From Betaproteobacteria bacterium HGW-Betaproteobacteria-7 (GTDB lineage Bacteria; Pseudomonadota; Gammaproteobacteria; Burkholderiales; Rhodocyclaceae): a DNA stretch of 64,000 nucleotides. The notes under the pieces were generated by a model, which was not told the origin of the DNA, ran no database searches, and worked only from the letters and a program-made list of their open reading frames with translations. This document shows positions 13,686-22,370 of the stretch, piece by piece. Numbering within the stretch: position 1 is the first letter of the stretch; every line of letters begins with the position of its first letter. The position numbers and the translations under genes were made by a program. Location: the NCBI GenBank assembly GCA_002840765.1, contig PHCE01000005.1, positions 62,001-126,000 of the forward strand, read 5' to 3'.

Positions 13686-14206
13686 GCAGGCGCGCCTCCT
13701 CGAGCCTCGGTGAGATGTCCCACGAGGTCCCGGGCATACCGCCCGACAGCTCGCTGCAGGCAGCCGCCCAGCTGATGGCCGAGGAAAGCTTCTCCTGCCT
13801 GCTGGTCACCCGGGACGACGAGTCGCTCTCGCCGGTACGCCAGCCCGATGGCGGGGTCACCCATTTCCTGTCGATCGAGGAAGACATCAGCGAGAAGAAG
13901 CGCACCCAGGCGGAACTCGAACGCCATCGCCAACGTCTCGAAACTCTGGTCGGCGAGCGCGCCATCCAGTTGCTCCAGGCGGCCGGCCGGCCAAGCAGAC
14001 CGCCGGCAGAACCAGACGACCCATCCTTCGTCAGGATCCATGCCCAGGACATCCTGCACCTGCATGAACCGGTTCTGCGCCAGGCGATGTGCGGCGCTTT
14101 CGTGAATTTCGAGCGGCTGGTCGCCGATTTCGATTTCGAAGCCGCCAGAAATCTTCTCCACCGCTTGTTCCCGCCCGCCGCCGATCCGGAAGGTAACGAT
14201 GAATAG
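13682..14206 (+). pseudogene. Internally deleted hybrid-kinase remnant (half CBS + PAC linker + C-terminal tail)
   Basis: 174 aa, open and coupled at both ends (ATGA overlap with the hybrid kinase, 8-nt overlap with the REC-HPt gene), but built of scraps. Residues about 10-45 read like the first half of a CBS domain (PDSSLQAAAQLMAEESFSCL). Residues about 58-95 are the end of a PAC motif and the usual coiled linker before HisKA (SIEEDISEKKRTQAELERH). The C-terminal 60 residues end in VADFDFEAARNLLHRL, which resembles the tail of the hybrid kinase at 30420. No HisKA, ATPase, REC or complete sensor remains. Best explained by in-frame internal deletion. A new regulatory role for the shell cannot be excluded. 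Confidence 0.65.
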
Positions 14207-14984
14207 CCCGCCACGCCTGCTGCTGGTCGACGACGATGCCTTGAATCGCGAGGTAGCGCTCGATCTGTTGAAGGAACTCGGACTGAGCGCCGACATCGCG
14301 GTTGATGGTGAAAGCGCCATCGCCATGGCCGGCGCTACCCGCTACGACCTGATCCTGATGGACATCCAGATGCCGGTGATGGATGGCCACGAAGCCAGCC
14401 GCCGCATCCTCGCCCTGCCAGAGTGCCGGGAGACGCCGATCATTGCCCTGACGGCCAACGTGCTGCCGGAAAACCGTACCGCCTGCCTGGCCGCCGGCAT
14501 GGTCGACTATCTGGAAAAGCCGGTCAGCACGCAGCGCCTGCGCGCTTGCCTGGGGCGCTGGCTACCGGCCGTCAGCGCGCTGCCCTCACCGGCGACCGGC
14601 GGCGGACAGTGGCTGCTCACAGCCCTCGAGGCCGCCGGCGGCTTCGCCCCGGCCGCTGTCCTCGACCGGCTCGGCATCAAGTCCGAGAAATACCCGATGC
14701 TGCTGAGCAAGTACCTGGAGGTGCATGGACAGACGGTAGCCGAGGCCGGCGCGGCATTGCAGGCTGGCGACCTGCTGCTGGCCCGGCGCCTGGTGCACAC
14801 ACTGAAGGGTACGGCAGCCACCCTCGGCCTGGAAGCCACGCACAACGCCGCCACCCGCCTGGACAAAATGCTGGCCGAAGCCGGCGACGACAAAGTCGTC
14901 GGCGCCCTCTACCGGGAACTGGCAGAAACCGATTGCCAGCAGCGGGCGACGCTGCGCCGCCTGCTGGCCACGGCTACCGACTAG
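14199..14984 (+). CDS. REC-HPt two-component protein
   Basis: 261 aa. The receiver (residues 6-122) has D11-D13 and phospho-acceptor D55 in LILMDIQMPVMDG. The C-terminal HPt domain (about 165-255) has H200 in VHTLKGTAATLG. There is no DNA-binding or enzymatic output. This is the detached tail of a hybrid kinase and was probably joined functionally to the gutted gene just upstream. Now it may serve as a phosphorelay shuttle for the 1144-aa hybrid kinase. Confidence 0.88.
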   Translation: MNSPPRLLLVDDDALNREVALDLLKELGLSADIAVDGESAIAMAGATRYDLILMDIQMPVMDGHEASRRILALPECRETPIIALTANVLPENRTACLAAGMVDYLEKPVSTQRLRACLGRWLPAVSALPSPATGGGQWLLTALEAAGGFAPAAVLDRLGIKSEKYPMLLSKYLEVHGQTVAEAGAALQAGDLLLARRLVHTLKGTAATLGLEATHNAATRLDKMLAEAGDDKVVGALYRELAETDCQQRATLRRLLATATD

Positions 14985-15922
14985 CCGACAGCTTCAGGAG
15001 AGCAGCGGATCGCCGCCTCGACTTCGTTGCCGCACCCGCGGTATTCGAGGCTGTCGAAACTGATCATGCGCGACATGGCGATGCCGCGCCCGTGGGTATC
15101 GAAGGCCCGCTCCGGACTCATGTCCAGATAGCCGCGCCAGTCGAAGCCGGCCCCCTGGTCGCGGATGGTGAAGCGCAAGGCGCCAGCCTCGCGGCGGACG
15201 ATCACCTCCGCCTGGCGGCCGGCATAGCGAGGATCGGCAAGGCGGCGGCCGATTTCATCATGCAGACGGTCGGCATTGATCAATTGCGACTTTTCCCGGT
15301 AGCCGATTGCCAGGTTGCCATGCTCGACGGCATTCAGCATCAGCTCCGAAAGACCGAGAACGACCCGCTCCGGCTCCGGAGCGACGTTGGCCAGCAGCGC
15401 CGCCAGCGCCCGCGCCTCGTCGGTGGAGCGATAGACGAAACGGGCTTCGGTCAGGCAGGAAAGAATCTGCCCCTGGCGCTTGACCTCTTCCTCCAGCTCG
15501 CGATGGCCACGATAGTCGCGCGTCGCGGCAGCGACGATGGCCAGCAGCGTATCGGCCGAGAAGGGTTTGGTCAGGTAATAGTAGGCTCCGGCCTGGAGAC
15601 CTTCGAGGACATCGGCATCGGCCGTCATACCGGTCTGCATGATCACCGGGACATGGCGCATGTCGGTCCGCTGCTTGACCCGGCGCAGGATCTCGATGCC
15701 ATCCATGTCCGGCATCATGCGGTCAAGCAGGATGGCCTCGAAACGTTCGGGATGGGCATCGATCAGTTGCCAGGCCGCCTCGCCCGACTCGGCTTCGACC
15801 ACCACATAGCCTTCAATGGCCAGATTTTCGGCGAGAATTTCGCGGCCGATCGGCTCGTCATCCACTACCAGTACGCAGCATTTATCCAAAACGTCTTCCC
15901 CTGCCGGTTTTTGTCTGCGCAT
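14981..15922 (-). CDS. Response regulator with HATPase (anti-sigma/RsbW-like) output domain
   Basis: 313 aa. The receiver (residues 15-135) has phospho-Asp D67 in LLDRMMPDMDG and the conserved KPF. The C-terminal half is a GHKL ATPase with an N-box-like SELMLNAVEHGN, a G1-like RDQGAGFDW and a G2-like HGRGIAMSR, and has no HisKA. Such domains act as Ser/Thr kinases of anti-sigma-antagonist proteins (RsbW type), so the output may be phosphorylation of a STAS protein encoded elsewhere. AGGA 5 nt before the ATG supports the start. It converges tail to tail with the REC-HPt gene (4-nt overlap) and is divergent from the cyclase gene. Confidence 0.85.
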   Translation of the reverse strand: MRRQKPAGEDVLDKCCVLVVDDEPIGREILAENLAIEGYVVVEAESGEAAWQLIDAHPERFEAILLDRMMPDMDGIEILRRVKQRTDMRHVPVIMQTGMTADADVLEGLQAGAYYYLTKPFSADTLLAIVAAATRDYRGHRELEEEVKRQGQILSCLTEARFVYRSTDEARALAALLANVAPEPERVVLGLSELMLNAVEHGNLAIGYREKSQLINADRLHDEIGRRLADPRYAGRQAEVIVRREAGALRFTIRDQGAGFDWRGYLDMSPERAFDTHGRGIAMSRMISFDSLEYRGCGNEVEAAIRCSPEAVG

Positions 15923-16016
15923 GGCAGTCCTGATGTCCGCAGATTACCCCAAGTACAGCTCGCGATGAATGTACCTTGGTGCAGATTGCCCGGCCCCGGT
16001 GCCACCCCGGCAACAG

Positions 16017-16030
16017 TTGACCAAGGTCAA
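16017..16030. promoter_or_regulatory. FNR/DNR-type box
   Basis: TTGACCAAGGTCAA is a perfect palindrome that differs from the FNR consensus TTGAT-N4-ATCAA by one base in each half. It lies in the 213-bp gap between the divergent REC-ATPase gene and the haem-motif cyclase gene, so it could control either by oxygen or nitrogen oxides. A CATAAT hexamer at 16092 is a possible -10 for the + strand gene. Confidence 0.55.
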
Positions 16031-16135
16031 GAAATGCCTCTTTCCGTCACCGGCAAAGAATTCGCCCCCTCCGCAACGGTTCGCCTTCAGCCATAATCCC
16101 CACCCTTGTGCCTAGTTAAACAGGAGAGTCGTCTC

Positions 16136-17998
16136 GTGACACTCAACGCCAAGGTAACCATCTTCTTCATCAGCATCACCGCCGGCCTGCTGGCCGTCCT
16201 GGTAGCCATCAGCCTGTACGCTTTCCGCAGCTTTTCGATTGCCTCGGCAACTGAGCACATCCGTACCGCCGGTGAAATCGTCCGCGTCCATCTGACCGAA
16301 TCGATGATCAACGGGGTCATCGACAAGCGCGAGAGCTTCCTTCAGCGTCTGGTCGAGGTCCAGGGACTGAAGTCGGCCCGCGTCATCCGTTCGCCAGAGG
16401 TGGAAAAGCAGTTCGGCAAGGGCCTGTCGATGGAGTCGGTGGCCGACGACACGGAAAGCGCCGTATTGCGCGAAGGCAAGGCGCGCTTCGAGCTGATCAC
16501 CCAGGGTGACGAACCCCTGTTCCGCGGCACCATTCCCTATATCGCCACTGCCAGCGGCAGCCCCAATTGTCTGCAGTGCCACCAGGTGGCCGAAGGTGCC
16601 GTGCTCGGCGCCGTCACCATGAGCATGTCGATCGCCGCCTTGAAGGAAAAAGCGCTGTTCACGGTGGCCGGCATTGCCGGCGCGGTAACGCTCTTCTCGT
16701 TGCTGATGGTGTTGTTGCTGCGCCGCCTGCTGCGGCCGATTTCCGACACCGCCAATGCCGTCGAAGGCGCTGTCCAGCGCGCCCTGCGGGGCGATTTCCA
16801 GGCCCATGTCGAGCAGCGGACCAACGACGAAATCGGCCAAATCGCCGCCGACATGAACCGTCTGCTGACCTTCCTCGACGATGGCCTGAACCGCATCGGC
16901 AACAATGTCGCCCGCCTCACCGAACGCACGCCGGCGCCCGGCGAAAACCTGCTGACAGCGACCATCGACATGGTCGAAGGGCTGACCAGGGCCGCCCACT
17001 TCAAGCAGGCGATCGAGGAGGACGAGTCGAAGACCGAGATCTACCAGCGTCTGGCGGTGACCTTGAAGAACGAATTCAGCCTCGACGAGTTTTCGCTCTA
17101 TGAAATCAGCAGCAACAAGCGGCAGATCCGCACCATCATGGTCGATGGCGAAGCCGCCGACACCTGCCGCTGGTGCGACCCGCAGATCCTGATTCGCCCC
17201 GAAGCCTGCCGCGTCCGGCGGACCGGGCACATCGTCGACGGCGTGACCCATCCGGAAATCTGCTATTCATTCCGGCCGCCGGCCGAACTGGGCGCCCGTC
17301 GCCACGTCTGCTTCCCGGTCAACCATTCCGGGGCGGTGGGCAGCGTCGTCCAGTTGCTGACCACGCCGGAAGAAGAGAAAAGCCTGTTGGCCAAGATCCC
17401 GTTCGTCAATGTCTATCTGCGCGAAACGGCGCCGGTGCTGGAAACCAAGCGGCTGATGGAAAGCCTGCGCGATTCGACGCTGCGCGACCCGATGACCGGC
17501 CTCAACAACCGCCGCTTCCTCGAAGAGTACGTCGAGACGCTGGTCGCCAGCGTCCAGCGCAAGCGCACTCATGCCGCCATCCTGATGCTCGACCTCGACT
17601 ATTTCAAGATGGTCAACGACACCTATGGCCATGATGCCGGCGACGCCGTGCTCAAGGCGCTGTCGACGGTGCTCAAGCGCTCGGTGCGCGCCTCCGACCT
17701 GGTCATCCGCTACGGCGGCGAGGAGTTCCTGATCATCCTGATCGACAGTGGTGGCGAAGCGGCCGAGCAAGTCGCCGAGAACATCCGGGCGGCGGTCGAG
17801 GAACTCAAGGTCCAGGTTGCCGGCATCGTCTTGCAGAAAACCATCTCCATCGGCATTTCCGATTTCCCGACCGACAGCGACACCTTCTGGCAGGCCGTCA
17901 AATTTGCCGACGTGGCGCTCTACCAGGCCAAGGAGCGCGGCCGCAATCGGGTGATCCGCTTCACGCCGGCAATGTGGTCGGACAACAAGGAGTACTGA
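16136..17998 (+). CDS. Membrane diguanylate cyclase with periplasmic CxxCH haem motif
   Basis: 620 aa from GTG 16136, chosen for the AGGAGA 8 nt upstream. TM1 is at about 8-32. A periplasmic domain carries C145-L-Q-C148-H149, a covalent haem c motif as in Tll0287-like sensors. TM2 is at about 174-196, then HAMP (to about 250). A GAF-like domain (about 290-440) contains five cysteines (C344, C347, C358, C376, C392). GGDEF is present as GGEEF at 527-531 with an RxxD inhibitory site (RASD 518-521). Predicted to make c-di-GMP in response to a redox or gas ligand. The FNR-type box upstream fits such a role. Haem attachment is inferred, not shown. Confidence 0.87.
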   Translation: MTLNAKVTIFFISITAGLLAVLVAISLYAFRSFSIASATEHIRTAGEIVRVHLTESMINGVIDKRESFLQRLVEVQGLKSARVIRSPEVEKQFGKGLSMESVADDTESAVLREGKARFELITQGDEPLFRGTIPYIATASGSPNCLQCHQVAEGAVLGAVTMSMSIAALKEKALFTVAGIAGAVTLFSLLMVLLLRRLLRPISDTANAVEGAVQRALRGDFQAHVEQRTNDEIGQIAADMNRLLTFLDDGLNRIGNNVARLTERTPAPGENLLTATIDMVEGLTRAAHFKQAIEEDESKTEIYQRLAVTLKNEFSLDEFSLYEISSNKRQIRTIMVDGEAADTCRWCDPQILIRPEACRVRRTGHIVDGVTHPEICYSFRPPAELGARRHVCFPVNHSGAVGSVVQLLTTPEEEKSLLAKIPFVNVYLRETAPVLETKRLMESLRDSTLRDPMTGLNNRRFLEEYVETLVASVQRKRTHAAILMLDLDYFKMVNDTYGHDAGDAVLKALSTVLKRSVRASDLVIRYGGEEFLIILIDSGGEAAEQVAENIRAAVEELKVQVAGIVLQKTISIGISDFPTDSDTFWQAVKFADVALYQAKERGRNRVIRFTPAMWSDNKEY

Positions 17999-18106
17999 AG
18001 CACCGCATCTTGTACAAGAAGTACCGGATAAATCGCCCTCGCCGCGGATTATCAAAGGTTAAGTGAAGCAATACACTGGCAGCCTTCCCTACCCTGAAAG
18101 CTGCCC

Positions 18107-18463
18107 GTGATCTCCGCTCTCTCCCTGCTGCTGGTTTTCCAGCTGACCGGTGAAGTGTTGGCCCGCTTCTTCGACCTGCCGATCCCCGGCCCGGTCATCG
18201 GCATGCTGCTGCTGTTCATCGCCCTCGCCGTGCGTGGCGGCCCCGGCGAGGAATTGCGGACGACCAGCCAGAACCTGCTGCAACACCTGTCGCTGCTCTT
18301 CGTCCCGGCCGGCACCGGGATCATGGTGCACCTGCATCGCGTCGCCGACGAATGGCTGGCCCTGCTGTTGTCGCTGCTGATCAGCACCATCGCCACCCTG
18401 GTGGTCACCGCCCTGGCGATGAAATACTGCCAGCGCCGGGCGCTGCCGGAGGAAACGCCATGA
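18107..18463 (+). CDS. CidA/LrgA family membrane protein
   Basis: 118 aa with four hydrophobic helices and the family pattern LPIPGPVIGMLLLF near residue 25, then LLFVPAGTGIM. The family is holin-like. In some bacteria it takes part in control of murein hydrolase activity or in pyruvate transport with LrgB. GTG start; the stop overlaps the next start (ATGA). A 10-bp palindrome CTTGTACAAG at 18009 lies in the upstream gap. Confidence 0.93.
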   Translation: MISALSLLLVFQLTGEVLARFFDLPIPGPVIGMLLLFIALAVRGGPGEELRTTSQNLLQHLSLLFVPAGTGIMVHLHRVADEWLALLLSLLISTIATLVVTALAMKYCQRRALPEETP

Positions 18464-19185
18464 CCCCGCCGATCAGCGAACTCTGGGTCTACCTGTCGGC
18501 CTCGCCGCTGCTCGGCCTGACCATCACCCTGCTCGCCTACCAGGCCGCCTTCTGGCTGTATCAGCGCTCCGGCGGCAACCCGCTGGTCAATCCGGTGCTG
18601 ATCGCGGTAAGCATGCTGGTGCTCGTCCTGTGGCTGACCTCAACCAGTTACGAAACCTATTTTTCCGGCGCCCAGTTCGTGCATTTCCTCCTCGGCCCGG
18701 CCACGGTCGCCCTGGCCATTCCGCTGTACACGCAGATCCGCCGCGTCCGCGCCATGCTGATGCCGGTCATCGTCGGCCTGCTCGCCGGCAGCCTGACCGC
18801 CGTGCTCTCGGCGGTGCTGATCGGTCGCCTGTTCGGCGCCAGCACGTCCACGCAACTGTCGCTGGCCCCCAAGTCGGTGACCACGCCGATCGCCATGGGC
18901 GTTGCCGAACGCATCGGCGGCATCCCTTCGCTGACCGCCGTGCTCGTCATCATCACCGGCATCATCGGCGCCGTCGCCGCCCGCTACGTGTTCGATGCGT
19001 TGAAGCTGCGTGACCCGGCCATCCGCGGCTTCGCCATCGGCGTCGCCTCGCACGGCATCGGTACCGCCCGCGCCTTCCAGGTCAATGAGCAGAGCGGCGC
19101 CTTCGCTGCCCTGGCCATGGGCCTCAACGGCGCCCTCACCGCCCTGCTCGTGCCACTGCTGGCCAGCTGGCTCACTGCCGGATGA
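18460..19185 (+). CDS. LrgB/CidB family membrane protein
   Basis: 241 aa from ATG 18460, set by the 4-nt overlap with the LrgA-type gene. Multiple membrane helices. Conserved family segments KSVTTPIAMGVAERIGG (about 150) and SHGIGTARAFQ (about 200) are present. Forms the usual LrgA-LrgB operon. Substrate and role in this organism are not determined by sequence. Confidence 0.93.
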   Translation: MTPPISELWVYLSASPLLGLTITLLAYQAAFWLYQRSGGNPLVNPVLIAVSMLVLVLWLTSTSYETYFSGAQFVHFLLGPATVALAIPLYTQIRRVRAMLMPVIVGLLAGSLTAVLSAVLIGRLFGASTSTQLSLAPKSVTTPIAMGVAERIGGIPSLTAVLVIITGIIGAVAARYVFDALKLRDPAIRGFAIGVASHGIGTARAFQVNEQSGAFAALAMGLNGALTALLVPLLASWLTAG

Positions 19186-19320
19186 TCACCGTCGTGATCA
19201 TCCGATAAATCGCGCCCCGGGTTGCAAGGTGTAGATGCCGAATTCGCCAAATGAAACCGCAATATTCGATACTCACAAAAATGCCAATACAATGCCCATT
19301 CAACATAAACAAGCCGGGCA

Positions 19321-20541
19321 ATGCAAACATCAGAGGGGGCGTTTTGGATTCAAGAGATGCCATGGCTGCTGGGCAGCCTGAGCAGCCTCTATCGCCTATC
19401 GTTCGACACAAAACCAATCGAACAGGACTTCCCGCCACCGCATAGCCGCGCCACCTTCCACGAAGCAGCGCGAGCACTCGGCTTCAAGACCGGCCACCGT
19501 TCGCATCCGGGCGACTGGCAGTCCCTACCACTGGCTGCCATTGCCTTCCTGCGCGCCGTACCGGACAGTAGTTTGCCGGCCGACGCCTCGCCCGCGGCAA
19601 TTCCCGTCCTCATCGTCAAGACCGACGCCGCGAAGCAAGCCCCCTTGGGGGGCGGCTTCACGGTCGGCATGCTGGGCGCCTTCCAGATGTTCGCCGGCCG
19701 GATGAGCCAGCCGCTGTTGCGCCTGGTCGGCCTGTGGCAGGAATTCCAGCAGACCAGCATCGCCGTCAAACGCCTCGGCGACATCCTGGACATGCCACAG
19801 GAACCGCATACCTTGACCCCGACCCGGGAAAACCAGGGCCCCGGCCGCATCGACCTGCAGCATCTGGCGTTCCGCTATGCCGAACACCAGCCCTGGCTCT
19901 ACCGCAACCTCAGTCTGAGCCTCAAGCCCGGCCACCTCACCGTGCTGATGGGGCCTTCCGGCTGCGGCAAGAGCACGCTGGCCAAACTGCTGCTCGGGTT
20001 CTACCAGCCCAACGAAGGCCAGATCAATCTCGACGGCAAGGACATCCGCCATCTCGCCGCCAACGAACTGCGCCAGACCTATGGCGTCGTGCCGCAGGAA
20101 ACGGTGCTCTTCGCCGGCACCCTCTACGACAATTTGGTGATGGCCCATCCGCACGCCCGCTTCGAGGACGTGATCCAGGCGTGCAAGGCGGCGGAGATCC
20201 ACGACGTCATCGAGACGCTGCCCGAGGGCTATCAGACGGAGATCGGCGAGAGGGGAACGGGGCTATCGGGTGGCCAGCGGCAGCGGATCGCGATAGCCCG
20301 GGCGCTGCTCAAGCGGCCAAAGATCCTGATTTTCGACGAGGCGGTGTCCAATCTGGACCAGCAGACCGCGGAGCACTTTGCCCGAACGATCAACAAACTC
20401 AAGGGGAAGGTGACGATGCTCTTCATCACCCACCAGATTCCGCGGGGATTGATGGTAGATGAGGTGATTGAGTTGGGCGCTGACAAGACGAGGCAGATGG
20501 AAGTCGTCGAAAGCCACGAGGCTGATGTGGCCCAGCCATGA
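19321..20541 (+). pseudogene. Type I secretion ABC exporter with the transmembrane domain deleted
   Basis: 406 aa where the LapB/HlyB-type family has about 700. Residues 8-100 match the C39-like N-terminal domain of RTX exporters (FWIQEMPWLLGSLSSLYRL, then VLIVK). Residues 113-160 are the very end of the transmembrane domain (FTVGMLGAFQMFAGRMSQPLLRL, IAVKRLGDILD). About 300 residues of helices between them are missing. The ATPase is intact: Walker A GPSGCGKST 211-219, LSGGQ 315-319, Walker B ILIFDE 335-340. The joint at 19636-19656 contains CCCCCTTGGGGG. It cannot export anything alone, so it is called a pseudogene although it is open. Its last 4 nt overlap the next gene. Confidence 0.8.
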
Positions 20542-21308
20542 AAACCGTCGTCCTTCAAACCTTCCGCGACTACAACGTTCCTGAATGGATCACGTTAACC
20601 ATGAAAAGCGTCCGGGAATGGTCGGCCAGCAGGAACTACGACTACGTTTTCATTGGCGACGAATTTTTCGATTACGCGCCGCCGTGGGTGCACGACAAGT
20701 GCGGCGCGCAACGACTGCCCATCACAGATTTCGCCCGCCTGCACTACCTGAAGGATTATCTCTCCAGGGGCTACGAGCGCGTCGTCTGGGTCGATGCCGA
20801 TGTGCTGGTTTTCCGGCCCGAACTGTTCGATATCAATGTGCCGTCCGGCTATGCCTTCAGCCGGGAAATCTTGATGCTGAAGAATCAGGACGGGAAACTC
20901 CATATCGGTCTGCCAGGTATCAACAACGCAGTGATGCTGTTTGAGCAGGGCAATCCGATGCTCGATTTTTACCTGCTGGCGGCGGAGAGCATCCTGCGTC
21001 AAGTCGCCCCTGGCAGGCTGAAACACACAGCTATCGGCACCGAGTTTTTGAGCAAGCTTGCTCGAACAATGCCGTTGGCCCGGTTGAATTGCGTCGGGTT
21101 ATTCACGCCGTTGCTGATGGCTGATATCGCCGAGGGCGGAAGAACGCTCTGGCCGATTTACCAGAAGGCCTTCAAATACCCGATGAGTGCAGCGAATCTG
21201 TGCGGTTCGATGACATCTTTTTCAACCGAGCAGCAAAACACTGAAGAGAAGTACGTGCGAGCAATTGGTCAATTGCTTGGAAGGAATATTGATGGAGAAG
21301 AGAAATGA
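20538..21308 (+). CDS. Putative GT-A-fold glycosyltransferase
   Basis: 256 aa. The N-terminus MKTVVLQTF followed by a strand-rich region and the DxD motif in RVVWVDADVLVF (D86, D88) is typical of GT8-like nucleotide-sugar transferases. A later GINNAVMLF segment would close the active site. No membrane anchor. It is coupled to the deleted ABC exporter by an ATGA overlap and may once have modified the exported protein or an envelope glycan. Its final codons carry one copy of a 24-bp repeat (21256-21279). Confidence 0.6.
   Translation: MKTVVLQTFRDYNVPEWITLTMKSVREWSASRNYDYVFIGDEFFDYAPPWVHDKCGAQRLPITDFARLHYLKDYLSRGYERVVWVDADVLVFRPELFDINVPSGYAFSREILMLKNQDGKLHIGLPGINNAVMLFEQGNPMLDFYLLAAESILRQVAPGRLKHTAIGTEFLSKLARTMPLARLNCVGLFTPLLMADIAEGGRTLWPIYQKAFKYPMSAANLCGSMTSFSTEQQNTEEKYVRAIGQLLGRNIDGEEK
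21256..21279 (+). repeat. 24-bp direct repeat, copy A
   Basis: Identical to 24121-24144. Its core is an inverted repeat, AGCAATTG-GT-CAATTGCT. It codes for the C-terminal RAIGQLL of the glycosyltransferase. Confidence 0.85.
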
Positions 21309-21321
21309 TTCTGACCCCTTT
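21303..21321 (-). repeat. Solitary REP sequence
   Basis: Reads AAATGATTCTGACCCCTTT on the + strand. It differs by one base from the right end of the RAYT element at 24097-24115, and the following GGTT also matches. It overlaps the glycosyltransferase stop and supplies the ATG of the RTX scrap. Confidence 0.8.
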
Positions 21322-21472
21322 GGTTGAAACCGAACCGGCCGGCGGTGCCGCAGACACCATCCACGCCGGCGCCGGCAACGATCGCGTCTGGGCCGGCGCC
21401 GGTGACGACATCGTCTTCGGCGAAAATGGCGACGACGCGATCAGTGATCCCTACTGGAGGGAAGCCGCATGA
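21305..21472 (+). pseudogene. 55-aa fragment of RTX calcium-binding repeats
   Basis: Reads from an ATG inside the REP sequence and ends in TGA overlapping the next ATG. The middle is two to three degenerate RTX nonapeptides (AGAGNDRVW, AGAGDDIVF, GENGDDAIS), the calcium-binding repeats found near the C-terminus of type I secreted proteins. A free 55-aa RTX piece is too short to be a toxin, so this is a residue of a larger RTX gene whose upstream part has been replaced by REP sequence. It was probably the C-terminal tail, but no secretion signal is identifiable. Confidence 0.7.
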
Positions 21473-22368
21473 TCGCACCAAGCCTGAGTGATGGCATCGC
21501 CATCGCCTACGGGCTGATCGCTCTGGTGGTGATCGGCCTGGCGTTCAAATTACCCAAGACGAAGGCAATGAGAGCCCTGGCGACGCTGGTGGCGGTAGTG
21601 GCGTTTGCCTATCTGCCGCTGCTGGGCATCTACGAATACAAGACCGAGGAAGAACCGCTCCAGAAGCGCTGGAAAGAGACCGAGGAGATTTTTGCGGAAA
21701 AGTGCAGGACGCAAGCGGGGATCAAGATCTACCGGACGGTGCCGGAGGTGGAAGGGATCATGTTGTTGAAGGTCCGACCGCCGAGGACGGAAGCCCAGCT
21801 TCGCGACAGGATGTGGCCGGGGGCGGCGTTTGTGAATGACCACGACGGAGATGACTATATCAAGAGCTTTTTGGGCTACGAGTATCGGGCGGTCGACAAA
21901 GATGGAGTCGTATCGTCAAGACGCGGTTACATCAACGTCGAGAAGCGTTCCGGAGGTCTTCCCGGCTATCGCTGGGTTGAGGTCGTCGATCCCGAGGATG
22001 GAAAGCGCTATCGCTATTCGAGCCGTTACGATGAGCCTTGGAAAATCGATAGCTCATATTCCAAGAGTTATGTCCGATTTACTTTGGACAAAACCCTCTC
22101 CCCGAGCACGACGCCACCCCGTTACGGGGTTACTTATGAAGACCACGTCATCCCGACGGACCGCGAACGCTGGATAGCCAGCGGCACGGTCAAGGTCATT
22201 GACCTGACGACCCAGGAAGTCTTGGGCGAAATGACCAAATTCAAACTGAGCACCGGCGGCGTCAGCCCATGGCTCAGAGGTCCGGAATGCCCAATTTTCG
22301 GTGACTCGTCTGGTGCGGATACGCGCCTATTTGTCGATCAAATTCTGATTCCCAAGGGGGAGAATTAA
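21469..22368 (+). CDS. Uncharacterised membrane-anchored protein in the RTX region
   Basis: 299 aa, not recognised. Two N-terminal hydrophobic helices (about 8-28 and 35-55) are followed by a charged stretch and a beta-rich soluble domain with two cysteines (about C74 and C279). It overlaps the RTX scrap by 4 nt and lies 2 bp before the lipase-like gene, so it belongs to the same transcription unit. Placement beside RTX pieces suggests an accessory or immunity role, but nothing in the sequence proves it. Base composition is lower in GC than the flanking housekeeping genes, as is the whole 20.5-25 kb stretch. Confidence 0.6.
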   Translation: MIAPSLSDGIAIAYGLIALVVIGLAFKLPKTKAMRALATLVAVVAFAYLPLLGIYEYKTEEEPLQKRWKETEEIFAEKCRTQAGIKIYRTVPEVEGIMLLKVRPPRTEAQLRDRMWPGAAFVNDHDGDDYIKSFLGYEYRAVDKDGVVSSRRGYINVEKRSGGLPGYRWVEVVDPEDGKRYRYSSRYDEPWKIDSSYSKSYVRFTLDKTLSPSTTPPRYGVTYEDHVIPTDRERWIASGTVKVIDLTTQEVLGEMTKFKLSTGGVSPWLRGPECPIFGDSSGADTRLFVDQILIPKGEN

Positions 22369-22370
22369 TC

